From assembly GCF_041381155.1 (NCBI RefSeq), contig NC_091147.1:35172909-35236908 (forward strand): DNA of 64,000 nucleotides. Reading direction: 5' to 3'. The stretch is from Argopecten irradians. Lineage: Eukaryota; Mollusca; Bivalvia; Pectinida; Pectinidae. A model generated the notes under the pieces. It was not told the origin of the DNA. It saw nothing but the letters and a program-made list of their open reading frames with translations, and did not search any database. Positions within the stretch are counted from its first letter, which is position 1, and every line of letters starts with the position of its first letter. Below, one piece after another: positions 47,170-58,385 of this stretch. A program made the position numbers and the translations under genes.

Positions 47170-49539
47170 GTAATAATTTTTGAACCACTCGGACTAATAT
47201 CGGGAATTGGATGACCGCCTACTCTTTTTACCTTTATAATTCTGTTATGTTATGAAAAATGAGATTACAATAAGTAGGCTTTACATAACTTTCAAGATAG
47301 TGGCAAAATGGCAGTCAACCTGACCCGGATAAGTATTAGCGCTGAAAACGACATAAGGACCACGAGATGGGGATTTGAACGAAGCCTCAATTTCAAAACA
47401 AGTATCACCTGATGTTTGTTTATGTCAAAGCTTGTTATTGTAGGCTTTCGTGTTTTCATTGTAGCGAATAGACATTTTCGTTTGCAAAAATGGTCTCGAT
47501 CGTGTCCGACTACGTGAAAATCGTCAATTTACATAACGCATAGCGAACACAAACAATTTAGATTTTCATTTCTTTAATTTATTTTCCTTTTTTTTGTTAT
47601 TGAGTCAAAGTACATTTATAGGGACAAAGGGGGATAACTCAATTCATTTTAAAGTATCAACTGTAAAAGCTCCTTATCTTAGAGTTTTGTTTTCAAGAAC
47701 TGTACACTTTAAAAGTACGAAAGGTTTTCGCGCACCATTTAACATAAAGAATTCAAGAGGAAAAATCTCAGGAAACCACAAAATATAAACCCTTGTACCT
47801 AAAGCATGGTCAAATATAAACGACGAAGTGACTTGTAACTTGTAATTTGATTAGTTTTGTAACTGATCTAGACGGGTGTTGTTTTTTGTCCATGTACAAT
47901 GAAGTAAATTTAACTGGATCGATCCCGCTATGCATAGGTCAAAGACTTCAGTCTAATAATAATTAAATAATGAACGAATGAGTAAACCAAAGGATGGGTG
48001 ATTTAAAAGTAATGTGCGAATGGAAGAACGTCGATTGAACGAAATACAGAAAAATGTGCGTGTAAAAATGAAAGATATACAGATAATTTCTCTGTGAATT
48101 TTCAATATGTTTTTGTATGAAATAACTTCATAATAAAATATTTTTCAATTCGTTCAACCATGTAAAGCACAAACGCGCGTAAACATTGGTGTAACGTGCA
48201 CTCGTTCGGTATATACATGTATACATCCAAACCACACACAGCATTCTGAACATTTGAGGTATGCAGGTTAATTAAGTCTAAATATTTTTAACCTTACTGT
48301 TGTGAAAGGAATGACAATCTTATCGCAACAGACACATTTATATCGTGTTAGACTATCTCTGAAACTAGAGAGATTTCGTTTTTACCGATAGCACACTTTA
48401 TCTGCATTTCAAGATGCATTCACAGTTTGCGGCTGAATTCTTGTTATTTTTAGCACCACGTGACGACCTTAACGACCCAAAAATACGTTTCACGTGACAG
48501 ACCCTTTGACCACTTGATCAATAATTTTTAAATGATTAAAATGAATTTGAAATATGTCCTGCGTTACTTTGTTTAGCCCGATACCGCACGGTACTCAACG
48601 CTTGGATAGGATATGATAGTACCAGAATCTGTAGAAAATGTCGAAGTCTGGTGTCAAGGTCATAGGAAACTCGGATCATCGTACAAATAAGTTTGTTTCG
48701 TGTTTGTGTGAGTGTTATTTTTCCCTACAATATATATCTAGCTTTAGAGCTGTTTCGCTTTCCCCTGCTCGTTTTTAACAGATAATAAATGCTAATTAGT
48801 CTAATACTTGTAGACTTAAATTTACATAAAAGTTAAATGATACGACAAAATTAATTAACTACATTTCACTTACGTTTTCTTCTAAAATAGTATCACGAAG
48901 TTTAAACTTGGTTTCGTGTAATGAGGTTGAGAAAAACCAGAATCACTAAAAGAAAACCGCCGACTTGGGACCATTACATGTTATTTTTAGAGATTATTAC
49001 TGCATGGCCATTTTGGAATCACTTGAGAGCTGAAGATTATAAGATATGTGATATCTAAATAGCCATTTAAAAAAATCATATGTTTTATATTTATACATAT
49101 ATGTATAATACATATATAGAAATATTAAAACATGTATGTATCAGTTTAAAATCGTATAAATTGCTAACACTCATACCAAATTAAAGTAGAGTAGTAAATG
49201 GTAAAATATAAAAAAAAATCCTTCAAAATAATATGGCAGGAATTGCTAATAATTAACTTAAAAGAAAATAATTGAATTCAATCGCTTTCGGTGGAGGTTG
49301 GCAAGGTGGAGTTGTTTTTCTTTTTTCTTAATTATAACGTCATTGACGTCATTCACCGGCTTTGTTATATTAGCGAACCACATAGCGGTCAACGTCTTCT
49401 TATGTTTGTTTATGTAAAAAGTTCCCTAATACACTGCAGAACAGAGAAAATCAATAGAGAAAGAATAAAACTTAAAAAGGGGATGTGTATATCACTCCGA
49501 GGGGTTGTGCTATCACCCTGACTGATACAACATACAAAA
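47170..49539. other. Non-coding, AT-rich
   Basis: Nothing recognised. A well-placed ATG at about 48640 opens a 47-codon frame without recognisable content. Confidence 0.35.
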
Positions 49540-49952
49540 TGGGTGATAAAAATGTATCAGTATTAAACACTGATAAACATGTAGATTAGGACATTCTTAC
49601 CGCCTGATCATCACTGGGTGGTCTATATAGGTTCTATAAGTTGAATTCATAGTTAAATATTTCAATTAGAAGATCATTATATACATAAAGAGTGTTCCAG
49701 ATATTTATTGGTGAGGGGGTGGATAATTGTACTCGTATTTTTGAAAGAGAGGGGTACAACTCTGACTTCAGTGCGAACGTAACACAGCTAGATATTTCAA
49801 TAAAAGTTATGCGGTTATGCATGTAATACAAAGTGATTAATGATAAACTATCAAATGTGCAAATATTAATTTGAAACAAGAACTTGAAGACCCTTAAATA
49901 AAATGATTGGAATTCATCTGATTTTACTGAATTCTACTGATTTTATTTCTGG

Positions 49953-51348
49953 GTGTAAGCAGTATTGCCAACCTCTGATGAGGTCAAATCGGGTGATCAC
50001 CCTTGAAAAAATGGGTGAAAGCGTCAAAACAAGGGTCATGTGCGAAACACCATTTTAGTGTAATTTTTAACACTTTTTTAAAAGCCTTAAATATGCATAT
50101 ATTTGTGGCGGGACTGGACTGGGTCGATCATCGGTGATCAGTTAGCTCAGTCGGTAGAGCACTCGGCTAGTATTCGGAGGGTCCCGGGTTCGAATCCCGG
50201 TCTGGCCGCTACATTTTCTCCTCTCCTGTTACAAAATTGGCGCCCAACTAAATAACCCACGGTGGCGGTGTTTGGATCTTCGAGGGCGAAGACTTCGAGA
50301 AAGGAGGGCGGAGTGTGGCGGGACTGTACTGGGTCGATCATCTGTGACCAGGTAGCTCAGTCGGTGGAGCACTCGGCTAGTGTTCGGAGGGTTCCGGGTT
50401 CGAATCCCGGTCTGGCCGCTACATTTTCTCCTCTCCTGTTACAAAATTGGCGCCTAACTAAATAACCCACGGTGGCGGTGTTTGGATCTTCGAGGGCGAA
50501 GACTTCGAGAAAGGAGGGCGGAGTGTGGCGGGACTGTACTGGGTCGATCATCTGTGACCAGGTAGCTCAGTCGGTGGAGCACTCGGCTAGTGTTCGGAGG
50601 GTTCCGGGTTCGAATCCCGGTCTGGCCGCTACATTTTCTCCTCTCCTGTTACATATTTATTATTTTCATATTGTTATTCAATAATACTTATGATGTTTTA
50701 TTGTAATAATATAATTGATATCTGATAATTAATGAAATTATTGTATTAAAAAGTCTTTGAAATAATATTCAGTAAAATCCGGATTTTTTTGTTCTACACG
50801 TGTCCGGTTTCATTATTATCTTTGACTAAACAAAATGGCGGCCATTATGTTTGGCTTGCCTGCCTACTGCAACAGGACATCGTTCACGTTGATTGTGTTT
50901 TATTCATGTGAGAAAATCTTTGTCTGAGATCACAAGTGTTTGTGCTTTTGAAGATTTTGAAGTTATTATTTCTAATTTTGAACAGTATTAATTGGCCATG
51001 TCTAATTTGTTAGCTGGCTCTGGCTAAAAACGATCATGGACATCTTGATGCATGACTGAATAAAGTAATTGCTACAATTTCACACCTTTATTAAAGTTTG
51101 TGTACACACAAACATGGCTACCAGCATTATACTAGGGCCTGATATGAGTCTTAAGCCCTGAGATGTAATTAAAATTGCGCTAATGGCTTGATCTGACGTT
51201 ATTTTTGTGAGCTTTTTGACACTTTGGTCCAAGAGCTGAAAATCGGGTTATTTGATGACCCGCCGGGTCAATCGGGTTATGCATTATAAATTGTCTAAAA
51301 AACGGGTCAACCTGGGGAAATCGGATGAATTGGCAATACTGTGTAAGC
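49953..51348. mobile_element. Non-autonomous hAT-like transposon with 8-bp target duplication
   Basis: The element spans 49961-51340 (1380 bp). Termini AGTATTGCCAA and TTGGCAATACT are perfect 11-bp inverted repeats, and GTGTAAGC is duplicated at 49953-49960 and 51341-51348. An 8-bp duplication with this kind of terminus is the hAT signature. Subterminal words 'aatcgggt' and 'gacccg' recur at both ends. There is no transposase; the interior holds a tandem tRNA-SINE (50106-50653) and a YY1-like 'aaaatggcggccatt' near 50830. Confidence 0.85.
50106..50653 (+). mobile_element. Tandem tRNA-derived SINE, 210-bp unit, 2.6 copies
   Basis: Units start 'tggcgggactgtactgggtc' at about 50106, 50317 and 50527. 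Each has box A 'tagctcagtcggtagagcac', box B 'gggttcgaatcccgg' and 'ctacattttctcctctcctg'. The third ends at 'ctgttac' without the linker. Units 2 and 3 are identical over their shared length; unit 1 differs at several sites. The anticodon stem cannot pair, so these are not tRNAs. The antisense ORFs containing 'ARPGFEPGTL' are an artefact of the box B region. Confidence 0.88.
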
Positions 51349-51570
51349 ATCGGATAAATATATAGATTAGAACTTCCTTACCGCCTGACCATCACTTGTT
51401 CAATGCATTCACTTGCGCTCATATACGACTAGTTGTGTAGAATATTCCAAATATATGAAGGGGTAACTGGTACTCGTTCATACCATTGCAAGGGTAATTG
51501 ACAGATTTTCACCGAGTAATTTTACTCGTGTACCCATCTTAACTGAAACACTGAATTACAGATATTTTGA

Positions 51571-52098
51571 CCGCCCATTACTTGTTGGGAAACCCACGAG
51601 AGTACAACGAAAAGAGCGAAAAACACGACCGAAATAGTCCTATGTGGTTTGTTTATTTAAAAAATTCACTTTCGATTATGCTGGAAATGTCAACTTTTCA
51701 TAATTGCAATTAACAGACCTCGATAAACGTAATTATACCATGACATTTCCTGTCTCTACGTTCTAATTTTCTTTGCTTTTTACACGAATATTGACGTACA
51801 AGTTTTGTCTATAGATATACTGCTCCCTCGGGAGTTACCATAAAAGTGACGCGATTGGTTCCACACAGGAAAAGGGCCCTAACGCCAGTATGTTTACCCT
51901 TGTACATTCGGGAACCATTAAGCCATGTGGTTTCGTTTAAATAGCCATGCGGAAATGACACTTAGATTCTAACGCTCGCGTGCCAGATTTTTTCCCGCTC
52001 TTTCGAAACATCAACCCTTAGCTACCACTTTAATGTTTTCCGAGTAGTCGTTGCTATTTACTTTACGTGTTGAATAATTCCAGCAAATCGCTGGCTTC
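51571..52098. promoter_or_regulatory. Upstream region of the secreted-protein gene
   Basis: Contains an inverted CCAAT box ('gattgg' near 51853) and an E2F-like 'tttcccgc' near 51990. These are simple pattern matches. Confidence 0.3.
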
Positions 52099-52106
52099 TA
52101 TAAAAG
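52099..52106 (+). promoter_or_regulatory. TATA box
   Basis: TATAAAAG preceded by 'ggcttc' and followed by GC-rich 'cgcgtgcgttagcgcgg'. Transcription would start about 30 bp on, near 52130, giving a 5' UTR of about 180 nt before the ATG at 52313. One upstream ATG occurs in between (52184). Confidence 0.6.
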
Positions 52107-52312
52107 CGCGTGCGTTAGCGCGGAAGCACGAGATCGTTTGTACTACACTTATAGTATACACAAAATTGCTAGCGTATTACCACATGGACCTCGACTGGTG
52201 CGTCGAACGAATTAACAACTCGGCCAGCTTTATATTAGAGTTCTGAAGTAATTACAAAGGGATTATCTTGGTGCGATTCCAATTTGGGTTCAGTTCGAGT
52301 ACGGTTACCAAA

Positions 52313-52380
52313 ATGGATGTACCGTGCCTGACGAATTTGCTGTTTTGTTGTGTTGTTCTGCTCGGATTTCTGGATGATAA
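52313..52380 (+). CDS. First coding exon of a secreted or membrane protein (signal peptide)
   Basis: The ATG (preceded by 'ccaaa', good context) opens MDVPCLTN followed by a hydrophobic core LLFCCVVLLGFL and then DD: a textbook 20-odd residue signal peptide. The exon ends AA|GTGAGT, a consensus donor, in phase 2. Without splicing the frame would stop at TGA two bases later, which supports a real donor. The TATA box lies about 210 bp upstream. The next exon I can find is 62074-62202, which gives a 9.7 kb intron (52381-62073) filled with SINEs and MITEs; smaller exons in between cannot be excluded. The gene runs off the right edge. Family unknown. Confidence 0.65.
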
Positions 52381-54352
52381 GTGAGTTATGATATTTATAT
52401 AAGTTACCTGACTTGTAATTTATAATTTATTAGAAAAATAATGAATGTATTATTATGTTTGCTAATTAAATGTAGAATTTCTCCCATTTTAACCAATATC
52501 TATACTGTTTTAAGTGCATTAATTACATACTTTGTTAATATTTTTTACAAATTATCGTTTTATCTATTTACGAAAAAGTATCGTCGAGAATGGAACGGTT
52601 CAAACATTGTTCACAATTGCTTTGATATACATGTATACCGTTACTATGCATACAAACTTGTGTGCATATTTTGTGTCCATATATTATTTCAACTTTCATC
52701 TAACCCTAACACCAGACTTTGACAATTTGACGTAAACTGATCTATAAGAAAATGTCATAATTCTGATGTTCGGATATTGAATTCATTAAAAGTTCTTATT
52801 TGTGTTTAAAACAAAAGCTAACGTCAAACTGCATAACCAGAGCTTGGTGGTTTTTCTTCAAGCACTTCGATATCCTTTCACCTAGAAGATTAACACTTTT
52901 CTAAAAATGGTATTGTTTATTAATTAATAGAACATTACTAAATTAAGGTAAACTTACATGTAAACTCAAATTACGAAATATGCATAATAGGCCTATATAA
53001 GTACAAAACAAAAGAATTAATGTGGGGTTTAAATGTATTTTGTTGCAACACATTTACAACAGGAATGGGCACAACGTGGCAAAAATGATTTCTTAAGCTA
53101 TGGCTAATGTTATTATGTCAAATATAGATGTTCGAATGCTCTTATTTGCCACAATAATCTGTAAATGATTCAAACTTAACATCACCATCAGCTCCATTGC
53201 TTCTCGTAGTCGCGTCTATTGATGAGGAAGTCAGCGAAATTGAAAGTCAAACAAATCAGTTCTTGACATAAAAAAATTAACACAGAGAAAACAGAAACGG
53301 TGTCGAGGCACAGGGACAGGGCACGAATTTTTTTAACAAACAATATATATATACATATATTAATACTATAATATATGTATATATATACTGTTGGTAAAAT
53401 TTCGTGCCAGGTCCCTGTGTGTTGAGGTCATAACATGTAAATGAAATCACATATAAGTTACCCACAGTATAAACATTTATTGACTGTATATACATGCTTC
53501 AACAGACTTGATTTGAAAATCCATTTTGGCGGTCCTTCCGAGATTCCTCGTTATGTCGACCTCGTAAAACATGAAGACTAGTCGAGATGTTTAATGCTTC
53601 ATTTTATCTCTTTTAAGTCAATCATGAGTCGATTTCGTGTAACTCAAAGACTCTGTTCTGTTCGAGGTGATTTTATTTTATCTATTTAAACCCAATGGTA
53701 AGTCAACCTCGTTTAACCAAAGGCTTCATTTTTCTCGAGGTGTTATTGTATCTCTTTTAAATCGATAAAGAGGTGAATTTTTCACTCGAGGAAGTATGAT
53801 CTTTTACTGGTAATAGAAAGCTAACCAATCAAATTAAACGCACGTCTTTTCAAAACCTCTTGAATGACTGTATACGAAAACATCATTTGAACTTTGATAA
53901 AACTGTCATCGTTTACCTTTACTAACCTGATTGGTTATAATTTCTAAGACTAGTGCTCCAGTTAAGATGAATACACATGTAAAATACCCATGGAAATCTG
54001 TTAACTACCCCAAAAAATTGTATGAACGTGTACAAATCACCTTTACGATATTTGCGTTTCTCAACCCAATTAGTATTGGCGCTTATAACTCGAGATAAAA
54101 TCAGAAGAAATTAACAATCAGATTAATTCAAGTCTTTTTTTAAGAGTCTGCATAGACTGTGCCCTTGTTTCAGATAGATATTTGTAAATTACTATTTTAC
54201 CATCGATTACTTTATACTGCTATATAACCATATATTTTTTATCGAAATATCTCTAGATCTGTTAAGTCAGTACCCCTCTTCTTCAAACTGTAGAATGTTA
54301 CTCACACACCCGCCAACTACCACCCCCCCCCCCCAAAAAAAAAAAAAAATAA

Positions 54353-54383
<31 letters not shown>

Positions 54384-54783
54384 TTTATATCTGGAGCACT
54401 GTAACATGTGACCTTGCTACAGGTCATGTGTAGAAAGTTATTGGTCATTTGAATATGCGACAATTACTACTGGTATTTGTATAACGTACACAATTGGTGA
54501 AAACAAAACATTCAAGCACCGAAAAAAGGACGATGATACTACAACGACGTCGGAGACCGTTTGTTCCGCATATACACTAATCAAGATAATTAGTTAATTC
54601 TCTCGATAATCATGTCTTTTAATCGAAAAAGAGCGCCTCCAGTTGAGTAGTAAACGGTTTTTGGCAAAGGTAAAGATTACACGCCGTAAACCTTTCAAGC
54701 CAATTAAGAAAGGTATGCAGGAATTTACGCACCACATGTAATCTCGTTTTCCTATTTAAAAAAAAAAATCAATGATTTTTGCT
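52381..54783. other. Intron sequence with low-complexity tract
   Basis: Mostly featureless. A C12 A14 and then (AT)n tract lies at 54322-54384, and an AT palindrome near 53344-53392 sits between 'gggcacgaattttttt' and 'aaaatttcgtgcc', an inverted pair that looks like a small foldback element (53275-53430). Confidence 0.45.
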
Positions 54784-55113
54784 TTACGTCACGGAGTTGG
54801 AAGCGAGCTCCATTGGGCGGGCCGGTGCCATCCCATGATGTGATAAACTCCTCTGCCTTCTTTTTTTGATAAAACATCCTATGAATGAATTGTTCCTCAA
54901 TGCAGGTCTTGTACTCTCTAACTCAGCAAGGTCTGCCGGGAAGAGATAACCTTTATTATTCATAAACGATGTCAAGATGTTACTAGTTCTATAAAGACAT
55001 AAACAGCTGTGCACGTGCTTCACGTGCTGCAACCCACTGTACGTAGTAAACATGCGTAGTAGGGAGGTATAAACATCCTGTGCATGACGTAAAGGGCCCG
55101 CCAGGTAGACCAA
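54784..55113 (-). other. Open frame inside the intron, unassigned
   Basis: The minus frame is open for over 109 codons in a GC-richer patch, containing 'NNKGYLFPADLAELESTRPA' and 'RRQRSLSHHG'. A second minus frame overlaps it (54989-55228). No domain is recognised and no splice sites are convincing. It could be an exon of an antisense gene or a mobile-element relic. Confidence 0.2.
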
Positions 55114-55267
55114 CAGTTCTTCCTAGTGCGACCTGGTGAGCGTTCTTCCCTTTAATGGAGAGAAAAAATAAAAATAAATGTTTGTGAAAGCTACTAAAAA
55201 TATCACCTACACTTCTGTCAATACACAAATGCTTAATTAGTTATTGCGATGGTCAAAGTGTTTTCAA

Positions 55268-56220
55268 TTTAAAGGGCCACTACTTTTCCGAAACGGATTT
55301 TAATTTTTAAAATGGGAATGTTCAACAAAATTGAAAACTTTATAGATTAACAAAAGTTATTAACTTACTGTTAATACTTCACTTACAATCACCTTCGGAA
55401 CAATTTGATTTATATAAATTCAATGCTAATTTTCATAAAGCGGGTCGTTTTATGTTTCCCGCCGTCGTCCTAATTACCGCGCGTCGGTTGGTTGTCATTG
55501 CGCCGGACGGCCAAACAGCGACATGAATCTTCACTGTTAACATTTAGTACATCACGTGACAGAATACTGGATTCTGATTGGCTACACACATGTATACTAT
55601 TTGCAATGGTGCCCGGGGAAGCGGGCACTATTTGAAGTGACGCGAAATTTAACGCGAATGTATTGTGACGTCACCCTTACATGACGTCATTTAAACATTG
55701 TGCTTCAACAAGACGTCAAGATGGCGGACAGGCTGTTGTGCGCGTGGATGGAAGCAAATGTTGTTTTTCTATAGACTAGAACACAGTTTACTCATGTTCT
55801 ATATTGATCTACTTTTAATCTTCATGAAGCTGAATCCCTTTTCATAGAAACACAGATTTCTGCGAAAATTCATATGTTGTACTTTTAATGTAACAACGTG
55901 GTGTGGAAATGAAGATAACGTTGCGAGGTGTCGCTTGACGTGCTTCTGTTACGATGACATGAAAACGGGTCTCATGTGAGGGTGATGTACTAAACTCCTT
56001 GTGGTCCAGTTGAGAGGGCACTATTGCCTCATAGTATTGTCTCGTGATCCCTCGACAAGTCTATGAGGCAAAAGTGCCCTCTCAACCAGGCTATAATAGA
56101 ATAATAGTTTACGCAGGAATTCTGCATTTGGTTGGTGTTGTTGCATCCTCTATGGCCATTGATATACATTTTCATATATTACTTTAAATTTTTGTTTCGC
56201 CAAGGAAGTGCGCCTTTAAA
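55268..56220. mobile_element. 953-bp non-autonomous DNA element with TTTAAAGG termini
   Basis: The left terminus 'tttaaagggccactactttt' + 'ccgaaac' is mirrored by the right 'gtttcgccaaggaagtgcgc' + 'ctttaaa' with six changes. The outer TTTAAA on both sides is compatible with a TTAA target. The interior carries 'gcgggtcgttttatgtttcc', two CREs (TGACGTCA at 55666 and within ATGACGTCAT at 55681), an 'aagATGGCGGACAGG' start-like word at 55721, and a 26-bp hairpin at 56009-56086. No transposase. Confidence 0.7.
56009..56086. other. 78-nt hairpin, 26-bp stem with one mismatch
   Basis: Arm 56009-56034 ('gttgagagggcactattgcc...') and arm 56061-56086 ('ctatgaggcaaaagtgccct...') pair with a single A-A mismatch and a 26-nt loop. 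It lies inside the 55.3-56.2 kb element. Confidence 0.75.
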
Positions 56221-56581
56221 CTAATCAGTCAAAAATCCTTATCCATAGAATTTAACTTCTAAATGTATCCATACTTTGTCCTGTAGTATTGTAAAAATGG
56301 CATTTGATGGTTACTTTATAGTGCTTTTGGCGGTGACAGTTTTCCCACTAAAATACGTTGATTATATTGTTCCTAAATGTTTCAGACATATATTTATCAC
56401 AAGACTAATAAATAAAAAAGAGGATGTGATTGAAAAACACTTTGGTTTACCATGCTTAGCGTTCTGTTTTAAACAGCTATTGTAATTAAAGGACGTCCTT
56501 CCTTATATGCAGTGCATTGTGTGTGTGAACGTATAATTTGGGAGGCTGTGGTATGTTTATAATGTTTCTCTGCAATGCTAC

Positions 56582-56712
56582 ATGCCACCAAAGATACTGG
56601 AGAGCACCCTGGGTGAACCAGTCGTTCCACTCCTTTTGTGCCGAACGCTAAGCAGGAGCATAAATCACCATTCTATAGACAGGGGTGTTTCTCAACCAGG
56701 CTTAAGAACCCA
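56582..56712 (-). mobile_element. SINE-like repeat fragment
   Basis: Read on the minus strand it gives 'atgctcctgcttagcgttcg', 'gagtggaacgactggttcac' and 'atctttggtggcatg', matching the order in the copy at 58.0-58.4 kb. The plus-strand ORF at 56582-56872 is antisense to it. Confidence 0.6.
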
Positions 56713-57131
56713 AGTAATTCAAAACCAAAGGTTAGACGCATTAGACGGTGTCAATGGGACAAAATCAGTTGGTTATTTAAAAAAAAATATGCTTTTAAAT
56801 TTTGTCGATTTTTACGATCACGCAATAGGGACAGAATGTATATATAACGCATTATTTGCAGTGCTTGAATAACCTTAGTAAATGTAATAAGTATAGATAC
56901 AGTCTTTTCCATTAATAATAATTCTATGCGCATATTATGTAGACCAAAAAATCACATCTTAAATTATATCTTACATAGTACAGATAAAACCGGATGTTAG
57001 GTTTCATATCTAACTAGAGGTGTCAAATCCAGAGAAAACATCGCAATATTATCGGAACCCTTGTCGCGTGCCGCTAGAGGGGGCTGTTATCTCATCCCTA
57101 TAAATCACCTGTCAATATAGGTACTTTATTC

Positions 57132-57212
57132 ATTCACCCCCGGAATTTCATAATCGACTTACCTAGTCCTTGATTTAGAAGAGGCTAAATGTGTTTTCAG
57201 GGGTGAAAATTA
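57132..57212. repeat. 80-bp short interspersed palindromic repeat, copy 1
   Basis: Bounded by 'ttcacccccgg' and 'caggggtgaa', with the conserved middle 'tccttgatttagaagaggct' and 'aaatgtgttttcag'. A second copy lies at 61290-61372. Confidence 0.7.
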
Positions 57213-57999
57213 ACGTAAGTTGGTTCCGTTTGGAAGATAAACTCTTCAGCTTTTGAAATGTCGGAATGTCAATTAGCAATATAATATAGTATGTTTATCA
57301 TGTGGCGGTCGATATATTGGGATACAGCCGAAGAGACGTGCGGTTAAGTTTATTATAATTATCTTGTAAATACTCAGGCGCCTTTCAAGATGAATGAATT
57401 TTCAAAAGTACGTGTTGTACTCGGTCTGTGTTAACTCCACATGGCGTCATGCATTAAAATCCACACAGATCTGATAATCAGTCGTAAGTGATTGGGCAAC
57501 CAAGTTATTTTGACACGATTGGATTATCCAAACAGCTTAACGTACAGGTTATCTCTAATCACCTGGTAGACCTAATTTCACAACGGATTATTACAATTCG
57601 AGTTAATCGTTGGTCTGTTGAAATAACAAAATGCCCGATGATATGGACGACTTTGATCCACTGAAAAACATTTCAAAATATTCAGATATGTTTCTTTAAA
57701 CTAAATGAATGTTTCAGCTTCATTTCAAATAAAGAAGTATTTAAATATATCCGAGTTCAAATTTAGTAATTGCTTTTGGATATGGTATTTAAAAAAAAGA
57801 AGAGATCTTAATTTCTTTTATCATGAGCAATGATATACATGTATATATAAAGGCTTCAAGTATTTCGACATTCAGGTAGGGTGTATGTATCTGCTGCCCC
57901 TATGACTTGATCGAAAAAGTCGCTAAAATTAAGAATATTATCTTTTCTTTCTTCCTAACTTACTTCTTCTTCGAAACGTCGCTCTTGATACTACCTTAC

Positions 58000-58385
58000 G
58001 TTTGGTCATTGATTGGGTAATCGCCCCTGTGAGGAAGACTCTGGGTTCTTTCCCCTGGTCGAGACATATCGTATTCTATACAAATGGTAGTTTCTGCTCC
58101 TGCTTAGTGCTCAGCATAAAGAGAGTGGGACGACTGATTCGCCCGTTGTCAATTAAATCTGAACGGATGGGGTGTGTTGCTTGGTGTCTTCTGTGGTATG
58201 CTTCAGTGATAAAGCACTATTAAAAGGCTAAGTGTTCCACAATACCAAAAGACGCAACACGAACAAACCGCAGTCTCCCAAAAACACATCCTCACTTCAT
58301 ACACACAACACACCACATACATGGGTCCTTACATGACCTTAGCTGTTAGGATGTTAATTTTATCAATCAATCAAACAAACAAACA
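58000..58385 (+). mobile_element. Long SINE-like repeat with (aatc/aaac)n tail
   Basis: Contains 'actctgggttctttcccctg', 'ggtagtttctgctcctgctt', 'gtgggacgactgattcgccc', 'ggtgtcttctgtggtatgct' and 'aaagacgcaacacgaacaaa', ending 'catgaccttagctgttagga' + 'tgttaa' and a tail of 'caatcaatcaaacaaacaaa'. The 3' end is shared with the tRNA-SINE at 61.5 kb. The ORF 58002-58223 lies within it and is spurious. Confidence 0.8.

Larger units (their letters stand above)
49540..51570. repeat. Old direct duplication split by the hAT-like insertion
   Basis: 'gataaacatgtagattagga', 'cattcttaccgcctgatcat' and 'cactgggtgg' (49570-49620) match 'gataaatatatagattagaa', 'cttccttaccgcctgaccat' and 'cacttgttca' (51353-51402). 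A third weak 'accgcccattacttgttggg' lies near 51570. Confidence 0.6.

Noticed and set aside
50147-50684. Four ORFs on both strands including peptides with 'ARPGFEPGTL'
   Set aside because: They are translations of the tandem tRNA-SINE; the 'PGFEPGT' string is the known artefact of reading a tRNA box B region as protein.
56582-56872. 96-codon plus-strand ORF
   Set aside because: Its first half is antisense to a SINE-like repeat; the rest is AT-rich.
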